Shown here: in pieces, positions 38,585-46,754 of the stretch | How positions within the stretch are numbered: position 1 is the first letter of the stretch | Layout of the letters: every line of letters begins with the position of its first letter | Assembly: GCA_020849765.1 (NCBI GenBank) | Contig: JADLAY010000069.1 | Location: 186,001-250,000, forward strand | From: Anaerolineae bacterium | GTDB taxonomy: Bacteria; Chloroflexota; Anaerolineae; Aggregatilineales; Phototrophicaceae | DNA: 64,000 nt | Direction of reading: 5' to 3' | Notes under the pieces: model-generated | What the model saw: the letters and a program-made list of their open reading frames with translations, nothing else | Database searches by the model: none | Told to the model about the DNA's origin: nothing | Program-made: the position numbers and the translations under genes

Positions 38585-38958
38585 GGCTGGCTCCTGATGT
38601 AGCTCATGATGTCGTTCGGCAAACGGTCAATATCGATTGGCTTGCGGATGAAGCCATCACAACCGGCAGCGACCGCCTGCGTCTCATCTTTTTCCATTGC
38701 GTTGGCCGTCAGCGCGACGATGGGGACGCCGCTCAATTCCGGCATGGTTTTGATCTTGCGCGTGGCTGAAAGCCCGTCCATCTCCGGCATACTGATGTCC
38801 ATCAGTATCAGGTCCGGAGTTTTCGCTACGGCTAACTCGATGCCAACAATCGCATTTTCCGCTTCCAGTACCTCGAAATCAAAATCCGACGCCATGAGCA
38901 CGCGCCGCACTAACATTCGATTATCGGGGTTGTCTTCAATGTAGAGAACGCGCCTCAT
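38581..38958 (-). CDS. single-domain response regulator, first gene of the signalling cluster
   Basis: 125 residues, CheY-like: VLYIEDN acidic pocket, Asp54 in ILMDISMPEMDG, Thr in VALTANAMEKD and Lys106 in GFIRKPID. This pattern is close to the receiver domains of hybrid kinases and to DivK-like relays. It is preceded by a GAGGAG site and a minus-strand TATAAT about 78 bases upstream. It opens the minus-strand cluster that ends with the threonine synthase-receiver gene. Confidence 0.9.
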   Translation of the reverse strand: MRRVLYIEDNPDNRMLVRRVLMASDFDFEVLEAENAIVGIELAVAKTPDLILMDISMPEMDGLSATRKIKTMPELSGVPIVALTANAMEKDETQAVAAGCDGFIRKPIDIDRLPNDIMSYIRSQP

Positions 38959-39313
38959 CTCTCGCTCCTCTAATCCGGACTGGCAACTTGCTGGGACGAC
39001 GAAAATGAAGCCTGCCGGATATTACGGCTGAGTCTATTATAATTGGGGTTTGATGCAGCTTCGGTTAATAAATTGAGACGCAGAATAAAGGTTTCCATGG
39101 ATTCGCCAACCGATCGTCTCTTGATGACGTTCTGGGGCGAGTACCTGACCAATCATAATTCATCAGCCTACACCTGAAGATAAACAATATCACCATCGTC
39201 CCTGAATTCCACGCTTTTGCCAGATGCCGCCACCAATCATGTCACCATAGCCTCGTCGTAAGAGTGCCCGGCGCTGGCGCGTCCGCTAGACGTATTCACC
39301 AGTAAGGAACATC
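38959..39313. promoter_or_regulatory. divergent intergenic region upstream of the signalling cluster
   Basis: 355 bases without a gene, between the signalling cluster (minus) and the DUF1684 gene (plus). The half next to the cluster is AT-rich. A -10-like TATAAT on the minus strand is read at 39041-39036; the same A/T stretch also gives TATAAT on the plus strand at 39038-39043. No good -35 hexamer was found for either. A TAAGGA ribosome site for the plus-strand gene sits at its right end. I see no RNA gene or repeat here. Confidence 0.35.
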
Positions 39314-39844
39314 ATGAGCGCTGAAGACCTGCTTGCCTATCGCCGCGAAAAAGATCAATTCTTCAAGAGTCACCCGCAGTCGCCGCTGACCGATGCGCAG
39401 CGCACGCTGTTCAATGGCCTGCGCTACTACGACCCCAACCCCGCGCTCGATCTCGTCCTCACCGTGGAGCCGTTCGCCGAGCAGGACGACATCCTGGTCG
39501 AAACGACGACCGGCGACAAGCGCGTCTACGTCCGCTACGGCGAGATCCACTTCGAGGTCGACGGCGAGGATGCGCGGCTCACCCTGTACGAAACGGATTA
39601 CGGTTTCTTCCTGCCGTTCGTCGACGCCAATGTCAACCGCGAAACTTACGGCGCGGGGCGCTACCTGGAGCCGGAACATCTCGGCATGAACCGCTTTCAC
39701 GTCGACTTCAATCTTGCCTACAACCCGTTCTGCGCCTACAACGACCATTACTCGTGCCCGCTGACGCCGTTCGAAAACCGGCTGAAGGTTGCCATCCGCG
39801 CCGGGGAGATGCTGCCGGAGGGTGATTGGCTGCCGCACGATTGA
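39314..39844 (+). CDS. DUF1684 domain-containing protein
   Basis: 176 residues, matching the DUF1684 pattern: an N-terminal YRREKDQFFKSHPQSPL, then FNGLRYYDPNPAL, a beta-rich middle (LTLYETDYGFFLPFVDANVNRETYGAGRYLEP), and a C-terminal LAYNPFCAYNDHYSCPLTPFEN motif with conserved Asn, Cys and Pro residues. The family is widespread and its function is unknown to me. TAAGGA lies 5 bases before the ATG. The following DinB and HDAC genes are on the same strand, 113 and 29 bases apart. Confidence 0.85.
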   Translation: MSAEDLLAYRREKDQFFKSHPQSPLTDAQRTLFNGLRYYDPNPALDLVLTVEPFAEQDDILVETTTGDKRVYVRYGEIHFEVDGEDARLTLYETDYGFFLPFVDANVNRETYGAGRYLEPEHLGMNRFHVDFNLAYNPFCAYNDHYSCPLTPFENRLKVAIRAGEMLPEGDWLPHD

Positions 39845-39957
39845 GATGGCGTTTGCTGTAAGCAGGCCGCCGAGCGTGCCTACAACTTGCGGCGCATTGC
39901 CATGAAGAGCAGTAGACTCACGCCAGCGAATCCGCCGATCACACGAGGGGGTTCATC

Positions 39958-40446
39958 GTGGATGACAAAGCCTTACGCCGCCACCTGATCAATCTGTTGC
40001 AGGGGCGCGGCGCACACATGCCGTTCGAAGACGCCGTCGCCGACTTCCCGCCGGACATGATCAATACGCAGCCACCGAACGTGCCCTACACGCCCTGGCA
40101 CCTGGTCGAGCACCTGCGCATCGCGCAGTGGGATATCCTGGAGTACGTGCGCAACCCGGACTATGAATCGCCGCCCTGGCCGGAAGGCTATTGGCCCGCG
40201 CGCGATGCGCAGACGGATGTCGAGGGCTGGAATGCGACTATCGCGATGTTCCAGCGTGACCTGGGCGACATGCAGGCTATCGTCGAAGACCCGGCGAACG
40301 ATCTGCTGACGCCGATCCCGCATGGCTACGACGGCCACACCATTATGCGCGAGGCCCTCATCCTGGCCGATCACAATGCCTATCACGTCGGTGAACTGGC
40401 GATCCTCAGGCAGGTGATGGGTGCCTGGGGCAAGTCGCATCGTTAG
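39958..40446 (+). CDS. DinB family protein
   Basis: 162 residues, four-helix-bundle DinB/DfsB-like fold. Putative metal ligands are His in TPWHLVEHLRIAQWD and the pair in ADHNAYHVGELAILR. Such proteins are metal-dependent thiol transferases or of unknown role. The GTG start (GTG GAT GAC) was taken because GAGGGG precedes it by 6 bases and the helix begins there. It lies between the DUF1684 and HDAC genes. Confidence 0.82.
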   Translation: MDDKALRRHLINLLQGRGAHMPFEDAVADFPPDMINTQPPNVPYTPWHLVEHLRIAQWDILEYVRNPDYESPPWPEGYWPARDAQTDVEGWNATIAMFQRDLGDMQAIVEDPANDLLTPIPHGYDGHTIMREALILADHNAYHVGELAILRQVMGAWGKSHR

Positions 40447-40475
40447 CCCGTCGCACCGAGATACACTGCTGCACC

Positions 40476-41372
40476 ATGTTCGCCTTCTACAGTGATACCT
40501 TCGTCCTGCCGCTGCCACCCGACCATCGCTTCCCGATGCGCAAGTATTCGCTCTTGCGGGAAAAGATCCTCGCGCAGGGCATCCTGCCCGCCGATACCCT
40601 CTGCATCCCCGAAGCCGCCAGCGAAGTGCAGATCCTGCGCGTCCACACGCAGGATTATTGGCGGCGGCTGCAGGTCGGCGCGCTGACGGCCCAGGAGCAG
40701 CGCCGCATCGGCTTTCCCTGGTCGCCGCAGATGGTCGAGCGCACACGGCGCAGCAGCGGGGGCACGATTGCAGCCTGCGGCGCTGCGCTCGACCAGGGGA
40801 TCGCCTTCAACCTGGCCGGGGGCACGCATCACGCGCATAACGAATTCGGCGCGGGCTTCTGCGTCACCAACGACAGTGCCATCGCCGTGCGGGCCATGCA
40901 GGCCGAACGCCGTGTCCAGCGCGTCGTCATCATTGATTGCGACGTTCATCAGGGCGATGGCACCGCCCGCATTTTCGCCGACGATGCCTCGGTCTTCACC
41001 TTCTCGATTCACGGGGAAAAGAACTTCCCGTTCCACAAGGCGCGCAGCAGCCTCGACATCGAACTACGCGACCAGACCGGCGACGATGAATATCTGGCAC
41101 TGGTCGAGGAAGGTGTCAACCGAGCCATTGCTCAGGCGGGCGCCGACCTCGCCATCTATCTCGCGGGGGCTGATCCTTACGCCGGGGATCGTCTGGGGCG
41201 CATGGCGATCAGCATGGACGGCCTGGCCCGGCGCGACCGCATCGTGCTCGAAGCGTGTCGCACGGCAGGGCTGCCGGTCGCCGTCACTATGGCGGGCGGC
41301 TACGCACGGGACGTGGACGACATCGCGACCATCCACGCGCAAACGGTGCGCATCGCCGCCTCGATGTTCTAG
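40476..41372 (+). CDS. histone deacetylase family amidohydrolase
   Basis: 298 residues, arginase/deacetylase fold. Active-site elements: tandem His118-His119 in GGTHHAHNEFGAGFC, zinc ligands Asp156 and His158 in IIDCDVHQGDGTA, the third ligand Asp233 in LAGADPY, and the C-terminal glycine-Tyr motif in AGGYARD. The short length and GFCVTND segment resemble the HDAC11-like (class IV) bacterial group. Likely substrates are acetylated small molecules or proteins (inference). It starts 29 bases after the DinB gene. Confidence 0.9.
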   Translation: MFAFYSDTFVLPLPPDHRFPMRKYSLLREKILAQGILPADTLCIPEAASEVQILRVHTQDYWRRLQVGALTAQEQRRIGFPWSPQMVERTRRSSGGTIAACGAALDQGIAFNLAGGTHHAHNEFGAGFCVTNDSAIAVRAMQAERRVQRVVIIDCDVHQGDGTARIFADDASVFTFSIHGEKNFPFHKARSSLDIELRDQTGDDEYLALVEEGVNRAIAQAGADLAIYLAGADPYAGDRLGRMAISMDGLARRDRIVLEACRTAGLPVAVTMAGGYARDVDDIATIHAQTVRIAASMF

Positions 41373-41409
41373 GTCTGCCGCGTATCGCTAGCGCCTCGAC
41401 CTTGCCAGG

Positions 41410-41883
41410 CTACCCGATCCACCACATCACCTGCTCAGGCAGCGGCTTCTTGAGCGCACGGAAGTAGACCGACGCCTTGCCGCCGAAGATCAGGTAGCAC
41501 TCACGATAGGTGTGGAACATGATCGTGACCGGGGCCTCCCAGTATGGGCGGACGATGGTCTTGGTCTGGATGTCCTCTTCGGGCAGTGCTTCGACCACGG
41601 CTTCCAGTTCGGCATCCAATGCCGTATACCATTCGGCCAGTTTGGCCTTGTTGCGGGCAATCGTTGGATCGGGATGGCGGTAGTCGAAATCGTGCTTGAA
41701 GTTCTTGAAGCCGTCGATGTACGACTGCTCGGTCTCGCCCAGTTCGCGGAAGAGTTCACCGAGCGTCGGGTTGTCTCCAGGCAAGCGATAAGCGAGGTCT
41801 TCCTCGCTGGAGGCTTCCAGCAGCAAATCGCGCAGTTTGACGGTCATGTGCAGGATGTCGAACATCTGGGTCAGGCTATTCAT
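41410..41883 (-). CDS. DinB-like small protein
   Basis: 157 residues, helical. The segments LGELFRELGETEQSYIDGFKNF and FHTYRECYLIFGGKASVY follow the DinB superfamily outline, but the usual His ligands are mostly replaced (only one His lies in the third-helix region), so metal binding is doubtful. An AAGGA site lies upstream of the ATG. It converges on the HDAC gene with a 37-base gap. The DinB assignment is tentative. Confidence 0.55.
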   Translation of the reverse strand: MNSLTQMFDILHMTVKLRDLLLEASSEEDLAYRLPGDNPTLGELFRELGETEQSYIDGFKNFKHDFDYRHPDPTIARNKAKLAEWYTALDAELEAVVEALPEEDIQTKTIVRPYWEAPVTIMFHTYRECYLIFGGKASVYFRALKKPLPEQVMWWIG

Positions 41884-41957
41884 CGAATAATCCTTCGTGG
41901 CGTGACGAATAAACTCATCGCTTTATGTCGTGATCCAGAACATTTGTGAGGGTCATC

Positions 41958-42067
41958 GCCCTACGAAGCCCTCAATGCAGAGTCCTCCGGATCCTATCAC
42001 CCTTGCGACTGTTCCGAACTCCGAACTCAGAACTCGGAACCCACTTTCGTTCCTCGACTTCGTAGGC
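41958..42067. repeat. nested inverted repeats upstream of purA
   Basis: Outer arms GCCCTACGAAG (41958-41968) and CTTCGTAGGC (42058-42067) are inverted with one bulged base. Inside them, GTTCCGA (42011-42017) and TCGGAAC (42034-42040) form a second inverted pair surrounding three direct GAACTC copies. The block sits in the 299-base gap between the DinB-like gene and purA; no gene is visible in that gap. It could be a folded leader or a remnant of a small palindromic element. Confidence 0.4.
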
Positions 42068-42182
42068 AGATGCTGCCGCGCAGGTTACAATCTGCGGGTA
42101 AAAAACCAATCCTTGGTAGGGGTTCGGCGACGTATCAGAATGCGTTGTCAAACCCCTACAGTTGTTGTGGGGAGACAACCTG

Positions 42183-43649
42183 ATGCAGATGCCCGATTCT
42201 GTCGCCCGAATCTATGATGCCGTTTACGGCCAGGGCCAGCTTTTCGCTGTGGACCGTCCGTTGGCGAGCGATCCCATGCACAGCCAGGGCGCGCGCGCCA
42301 ACAGCATCGCCATCGCCGGCGGGGCTTTCGGCGACGAGGGCAAGGGGCGCATCGTCGACGAGCTGTGCACCGAGTTTGCACGCTCGGCCTCGCGCATGAT
42401 CATTTATCGCTGGAACGGTGGCGCCAACGCCGGGCACACGGTCATCGTCGAGGGCCAGCGTATCGCGCTGCACCAGTTGCCGTCCGGCTCTCTCCACGAG
42501 AACGCGACGGTCGTTCTGGGCAAGGGCATGGTCGTCCACCCTGGCGATCTACTGGCTGAGATGGCGCATATCCGTCCGCTGATCGCGCAGCGCGGCCGCT
42601 TCGATCTCCACGTTGACGCGCAGGCTGTCCTCTCGCTCGATACGCACCGCGCCTTCGAAGCGGCACTGCGCGATTGGGCCAGCGGCGGCCAGGGCAGCAC
42701 CGGCCGTGGCATTGCTCCCGCTTATGCCGACGTACTCTTTCGCCATCCCGTGCGCGTCGGCGATCTGCTGGCGGACGATTGGGAGAGCCGCCTGGGCGCG
42801 CACTACGATCTGTACTCGGCGCTCATGCGCGGCCTCGACGCCGATTTCTCCGCCGCAGAAGTGCCCTCGCTCGATAGCGGCCCGATCGCCGTCGGCACCT
42901 ACACCGACTTCCTGCGCCGCATCAGCGAGCAGACAGCGGAACTGCGCGAGTACATCGACGCCGATACCTTCCGCCTCGTGCGCGATGCCTGGGCCGACGA
43001 GAGCATCCCCTTCGTCTTCGAGGGCGCGCAGGCCATCGGCCTCGATCCGCGCTGGGGTGTCTATCCCGACGTGACGGCCAGCGACCCGACCTTCGACGGC
43101 ATCGCGCATTCGACTGAGGGCGTCGTCCAGCCCTGGCGCATCGCCGCCCGCGCCGGTGCCATCAAAGCGACCTATTCCAGCAGCGTCGGCACGCGCCGCC
43201 TGCCGACCCATATCGACGATGAACTGGCACACCGCATCCGCGAGGATGCGCACGAATACGGTGCGACGACCAAGCGCCCGCGCGATATCGCTCACATCGA
43301 CCTGCCCTGCCTGGGTTTCTTCGCCGACGTCAGCCGGATGCAGTATCTCGTCCTGACACACCTGGATATCGCCTATCCCGACACGCCGATCCGCGTCTGC
43401 ACCCATTACACGGATGCCAATGGCGACCTGGCGACCTATCGTCCCGATCAGGCCTATCTCGACACCGTCACGCCGCATTACGTCGAGCTGCCGTCGTGGA
43501 ATGGCGCGGCGGTGCAAGGCGCGCGCCGGATCGAAGATCTGCCGCGTGAGGCGCTGCAATACGTCGCATTCCTGACACAGGCGCTCGGCGTCACGCCGCT
43601 CATGGGCACGACCGGCCCGCAGCGCGAGGCGGTCATTCGCTGGGCCTGA
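42183..43649 (+). CDS. purA: divergent adenylosuccinate synthetase with N-terminal extension
   Basis: 488 residues, about 50 longer than typical PurA because of an N-terminal extension (MQMPDSVARIYDAVYGQGQ...). Conserved: the GTP P-loop with catalytic Asp in GGAFGDEGKGRIVDEL, catalytic His in NGGANAGHTV, GSTGRGIAPAYAD, VFEGAQAIGLD and EYGATTKRPRD. Unusual: canonical GAQWGDEGKG is GGAFGDEGKG, the VGxGPFPTE segment is VGTRRLPTHI, and the substrate loop around 270-300 differs. The reaction should be GTP + IMP + Asp to adenylosuccinate, but a related specificity (PurZ-like or a secondary copy) is possible. The start is an ATG; an in-frame TTG at 42162 is less likely. An SDR gene follows 64 bases on. 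Confidence 0.8.
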   Translation: MQMPDSVARIYDAVYGQGQLFAVDRPLASDPMHSQGARANSIAIAGGAFGDEGKGRIVDELCTEFARSASRMIIYRWNGGANAGHTVIVEGQRIALHQLPSGSLHENATVVLGKGMVVHPGDLLAEMAHIRPLIAQRGRFDLHVDAQAVLSLDTHRAFEAALRDWASGGQGSTGRGIAPAYADVLFRHPVRVGDLLADDWESRLGAHYDLYSALMRGLDADFSAAEVPSLDSGPIAVGTYTDFLRRISEQTAELREYIDADTFRLVRDAWADESIPFVFEGAQAIGLDPRWGVYPDVTASDPTFDGIAHSTEGVVQPWRIAARAGAIKATYSSSVGTRRLPTHIDDELAHRIREDAHEYGATTKRPRDIAHIDLPCLGFFADVSRMQYLVLTHLDIAYPDTPIRVCTHYTDANGDLATYRPDQAYLDTVTPHYVELPSWNGAAVQGARRIEDLPREALQYVAFLTQALGVTPLMGTTGPQREAVIRWA

Positions 43650-43713
43650 TAACGCCCGAAACATTTGAGGAGCGCGGCTCGTAATGAGTCATGGTGCGCA
43701 AGGAGGCATAACC

Positions 43714-44586
43714 ATGACGCCCACATCCTCGACTGCTCACAATAAGGCCGTGCTCGTCACGGGCTGCTCTTCAGGGATTGGCCGCGCGACGGCGCTCTAT
43801 CTGGCTCAACAGGGGTTCACCGTCTTTGCGACCGTGCGCAAAGAATCCGACGCGCAGAACCTGCGCGATCTCGGCATCGCGACGCTGATTCCCGTCTGCC
43901 CGCTCGATCTGTCGCACAAGGAGACCATTGCGCCTGCCCTGGATTTCATCCGCGGGGAATTGAGCCAACGCCCTGATTTGAAGCTTTACGCCATCGTCAA
44001 CAATGCGGGTGGCGGCGGTGTCGCACCGATCGAACTGATGGATCTCGACCGCTTTCGGCTCGACGTCGAGGCGCGGCTGGTCGGGCCGCTCGCACTGCTG
44101 CAGGATCTGTTGCCCTTGATCCGCGAGGCGCATGGCCGCGTCATCTGGATTGCGACCCCGGCCATCATCCCGATCCCGTTTGTAGCGGGCATTCACGCCT
44201 GCGATTTCGCCGTCAACTGCCTCGCGCGCACGCTTCAGATCGAACTCAAGCGCTGGAACATCCCCAACATCCTCGTCCGCTGCGGCGGAGTCAAGACGGC
44301 TGCCCCCGCGCGCGGCGCCCGCGAACTCGAAGAGGATTTTCAGCAGTGGCCACGCGAACGGTTTGAACTGTATGCCGGAACGCTGCGCAAAGAACAGGCG
44401 GAACTGTCCCAATTCGACGCCAGGCGCAGTGAGCCGAATGTGATTGCCGAAGTCGTCTATCGGGCGCTGGTGGCGGAAAAACCGCGCCGCCGCTATCAAA
44501 TCGGCTACATGTCCGGCGTGGCATCCGCGCTCGAATATCTGCCACAGCCGCTCGTCGACTGGATCATGGAGCGTCGGGCGCAGTAA
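43714..44586 (+). CDS. short-chain dehydrogenase/reductase family protein lacking the catalytic Tyr/Lys
   Basis: 290 residues. The Rossmann fold is clear: TGCSSGIGRATALYLA (NAD(P) motif), DLS in CPLDLSHKE and NNAGGGGV. At the usual YxxxK active site, where relatives read YSASKFA, this protein reads IHACDFA, so Tyr is Ile160 and Lys is Asp164; the preceding catalytic Ser position is Ala147 (IWIATPA). Classical SDR chemistry should therefore be absent. It may bind nucleotide in a non-catalytic or altered role (inference). The start was set by a textbook AAGGAGG at 43700-43706; an ATG at 43684 is upstream of that site. Confidence 0.82.
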   Translation: MTPTSSTAHNKAVLVTGCSSGIGRATALYLAQQGFTVFATVRKESDAQNLRDLGIATLIPVCPLDLSHKETIAPALDFIRGELSQRPDLKLYAIVNNAGGGGVAPIELMDLDRFRLDVEARLVGPLALLQDLLPLIREAHGRVIWIATPAIIPIPFVAGIHACDFAVNCLARTLQIELKRWNIPNILVRCGGVKTAAPARGARELEEDFQQWPRERFELYAGTLRKEQAELSQFDARRSEPNVIAEVVYRALVAEKPRRRYQIGYMSGVASALEYLPQPLVDWIMERRAQ

Positions 44587-44621
44587 TTCACGCCTTTTTC
44601 CACCTCATAAGCGAATCAAAA

Positions 44622-44660
44622 GATGTCCTGACATGTCGTTTAACGGCATGTCAGGACATC
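44622..44660. repeat. large palindrome built from two TGTC-N2-GACA dyads
   Basis: 14-bp perfect arms (GATGTCCTGACATG, 44622-44635, and CATGTCAGGACATC, 44647-44660); the 11-base centre (TCGTTTAACGG) is itself self-complementary. Each arm contains a smaller dyad, TGTCCTGACA or TGTCAGGACA. No T-run follows. The same 10-mer plus flanking T recurs at 59150-59160. It could be a pair of operator sites or a terminator-like hairpin for the SDR gene. Confidence 0.55.
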
Positions 44661-44732
44661 AGACGCCTCGCTCAAGGATGGCCTTGATCGACAGCTACAG
44701 TATTCAATTGATCGTTTAGGGGTATAAATGCA

Positions 44733-44760
44733 GCAGGTGGGCTGCGGCAAGCCCACCTGC
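44733..44760. repeat. perfect GC-rich hairpin
   Basis: 11-bp perfect inverted repeat (GCAGGTGGGCT / AGCCCACCTGC, loop GCGGCA). It is not followed by a T-run on either strand. It lies 12 bases before a second, weaker stem-loop, so the two may fold together in a transcript. Confidence 0.5.
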
Positions 44761-44772
44761 TCGAGAAGGAGG

Positions 44773-44793
44773 GAGATAGCGAGCGACTATCTC
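44773..44793. repeat. small stem-loop
   Basis: 7-bp perfect arms GAGATAG / CTATCTC with a 7-base loop (CGAGCGA), directly after GAAGGAGG. No start codon follows at ribosome-site spacing. Confidence 0.35.
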
Positions 44794-44973
44794 AGGAGCA
44801 CACAAAAACCTACATATGATGATAGCCTTTTTCGCAATTGTGAAGGGATGCGCAATATCACCGTATCCCCGTGTCAAATGTCATACGATTGCTTCACGAC
44901 CCCTTCTTCCCTTGTGATGTGTGACAATGCGCAACTGCCTGGATGACATCCGTAACTCACGTCAACGCCTGGA

Positions 44974-45004
44974 TTGACGCATGATTGAGGGCGAGCTTTA
45001 CACT
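44974..45004 (+). promoter_or_regulatory. candidate promoter of the malic enzyme gene
   Basis: TTGACG (44974-44979, 5 of 6 to the -35 consensus) and TACACT (44999-45004, 4 of 6 to -10), spaced 19 bases, slightly long. Initiation would leave a leader of about 85 bases before the ATG at 45097. Confidence 0.35.
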
Positions 45005-45096
45005 GCTGCCTGTACCAATCACATACGGGTATTCATTGCGGCCAGGACGCCGGCGAGCGTGCCTGTGGCTGTGTTTCTTGGAGGTCAAGGACAAAT

Positions 45097-46731
45097 ATGA
45101 TGGCGCTTGAACAGAATCGCGGTGAAGATTTGCTGCACAACTCGCTCACGAATAAAGGCACGGCCTTTTCCGAAGAGGAGCGTGATGCGCTGGGTCTGCG
45201 CGGCTTGCTTCCCCCGCGGATCTTTTCGTTGGATGAACAGGTCGATCGCGTCCTCGAAAACCTGCGGCGCAAACCGAACGACCTGGAAAAGTACATCTTC
45301 CTCAACAGCCTGCGCGACCGCAACGAGACGCTCTTCTTCCGCGTTTTGATCAACCACCTGGAAGAAATGATGCCGCTGGTCTACACGCCCACCGTTGGCC
45401 AGGCTTGCGTCGAATATGGGCACATCTTCCGCCGCCCGCGCGGTCTCTTCATCACGATTGAGGATCGCGGTCGCGTCCGCAGCATCCTCGACAACTGGCA
45501 GCATGACGACGTCCGCGTCATCGTCCTGACCGATGGCGAGCGCATCCTCGGCCTCGGCGACCTGGGCGCGCAGGGCATGGGTATCCCGGTCGGCAAGCTG
45601 TCGCTCTACGTCGCGTGTGCCGGTATTCATCCGGACCAGGTGCTGCCGATCACGCTCGATGTGGGCACCAACAACATTGCGCTGCGCGAAGACCCGCTCT
45701 ACATCGGCCTGCTGCGCGACCGTGTCCGCGGCGAGACTTACGATGCGCTGGTCGACGAGCTGGTCAAGGCCGTCCAGGATCGCTTCCCGAACGCCCTGCT
45801 GCAGTTCGAAGACTTCGGCAATAGCAACGCTTTCCGCCTGCTGCACCAGTATCACGATCAGATCTGCACCTTCAACGACGACATCCAGGGCACGGCGGCA
45901 GTGACCGTCGCCGGGCTGTTCGGCGCGCTCCGCATCACCGGTGGCGCCCTGCGCGATCAGCGGCTGCTGTTCCTCGGCGCGGGTGAGGCTGGTATCGGCA
46001 TCGGCGACCTGATCGTCTCGGCGTTGGTCAAGGAAGGCGTCAGCCCCGAAGAAGCGCGCAAGCTGTGCTGGTTCGTCGACTCGAAGGGCCTCGTCGTCAA
46101 GAGCCGTACCGATCTGGCTGAGCACAAGCTGCCCTACGCCCACGAGGCGGAAGCATGCGCAACACTGCAAGAAGCAGTTGCCCGCCTGCGCCCGACCGCG
46201 ATCATCGGCGTCTCCGGCCAGCCGCAGACGTTCACACCGGAAATCCTGCACATGATGGCGGGTATGAACGAGCGCCCGATCATCTTCGCACTCTCCAACC
46301 CGACCTCCAAGTCCGAGTGCACGGCTGAACAGGCTTACGTCCTTACGCAGGGACGTGCCGTCTTCGCCAGCGGCAGCCCGTTCGACCCGGTGACCTACAA
46401 CGGCCAGAAGTTCGTACCCGGCCAGGCCAATAACTCCTACATCTTCCCCGGCGTCGGTCTGGGCGTGACCGCCTCGCGCGCAAGCACCGTCACCGACGAG
46501 ATGTTCGCCGCCGCCGCCGAAGTGCTGGCCTCCCTGGCGACCGAAGACGACCTGAAACAGGGCCGCATCTTCCCGGCGCTGACTCGCATCCGCGAAGTCT
46601 CGCTCGAAATCGCCGTCGCCGTCGCCGAAGTGGCGTACGAGCAGGGTCTCGCTCGGGAACCGCGCCCGGCTGACCTGAAGGCGTTCGTCGCAGCGCAGAT
46701 GTACGACCCGGCCTACGAATCGCTGGCCTGA
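45097..46731 (+). CDS. NAD(P)-dependent malic enzyme
   Basis: 544 residues, the long (eukaryotic/MaeA-like) malic enzyme class. Visible: LNSLRDRNETLFFRVLINH, MPLVYTPTVGQAC with the catalytic Tyr, GERILGLGDLGAQGMGIPVGKL with the catalytic Lys, the metal-site segments QFEDFGNSNAF and FNDDIQGTAAV, the nucleotide fold LFLGAGEAGIGI, and FALSNPTSKSECTAE. It oxidatively decarboxylates malate to pyruvate and CO2, giving NADH or NADPH; cofactor choice cannot be read with certainty. AAGGA precedes the ATG. Single-gene unit with its own terminator and an unusually long structured upstream region. Confidence 0.95.
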   Translation: MMALEQNRGEDLLHNSLTNKGTAFSEEERDALGLRGLLPPRIFSLDEQVDRVLENLRRKPNDLEKYIFLNSLRDRNETLFFRVLINHLEEMMPLVYTPTVGQACVEYGHIFRRPRGLFITIEDRGRVRSILDNWQHDDVRVIVLTDGERILGLGDLGAQGMGIPVGKLSLYVACAGIHPDQVLPITLDVGTNNIALREDPLYIGLLRDRVRGETYDALVDELVKAVQDRFPNALLQFEDFGNSNAFRLLHQYHDQICTFNDDIQGTAAVTVAGLFGALRITGGALRDQRLLFLGAGEAGIGIGDLIVSALVKEGVSPEEARKLCWFVDSKGLVVKSRTDLAEHKLPYAHEAEACATLQEAVARLRPTAIIGVSGQPQTFTPEILHMMAGMNERPIIFALSNPTSKSECTAEQAYVLTQGRAVFASGSPFDPVTYNGQKFVPGQANNSYIFPGVGLGVTASRASTVTDEMFAAAAEVLASLATEDDLKQGRIFPALTRIREVSLEIAVAVAEVAYEQGLAREPRPADLKAFVAAQMYDPAYESLA

Positions 46732-46754
46732 GTCGCTAGACCAACCACGAATCA

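Larger units (their letters stand above)
44587..45096. promoter_or_regulatory. long non-coding region upstream of the malic enzyme
   Basis: 510 bases between the SDR gene and the malic enzyme gene, with no convincing gene. In order it holds an extended palindrome at 44622-44660, a perfect GC-rich hairpin at 44733-44760, a third stem-loop at 44773-44793, and a candidate promoter at 44974-45004. The density of inverted repeats suggests regulatory sites or a structured transcript. A 72-codon open frame at 44728-44946 has no good ribosome site or protein-like composition. Confidence 0.45.

Noticed and set aside
44728..44946. 72-codon plus-strand frame upstream of the malic enzyme
   Set aside because: It begins inside a hairpin region, has no ribosome site, and its product (Cys/Ser/Arg mix) shows no protein-like pattern.
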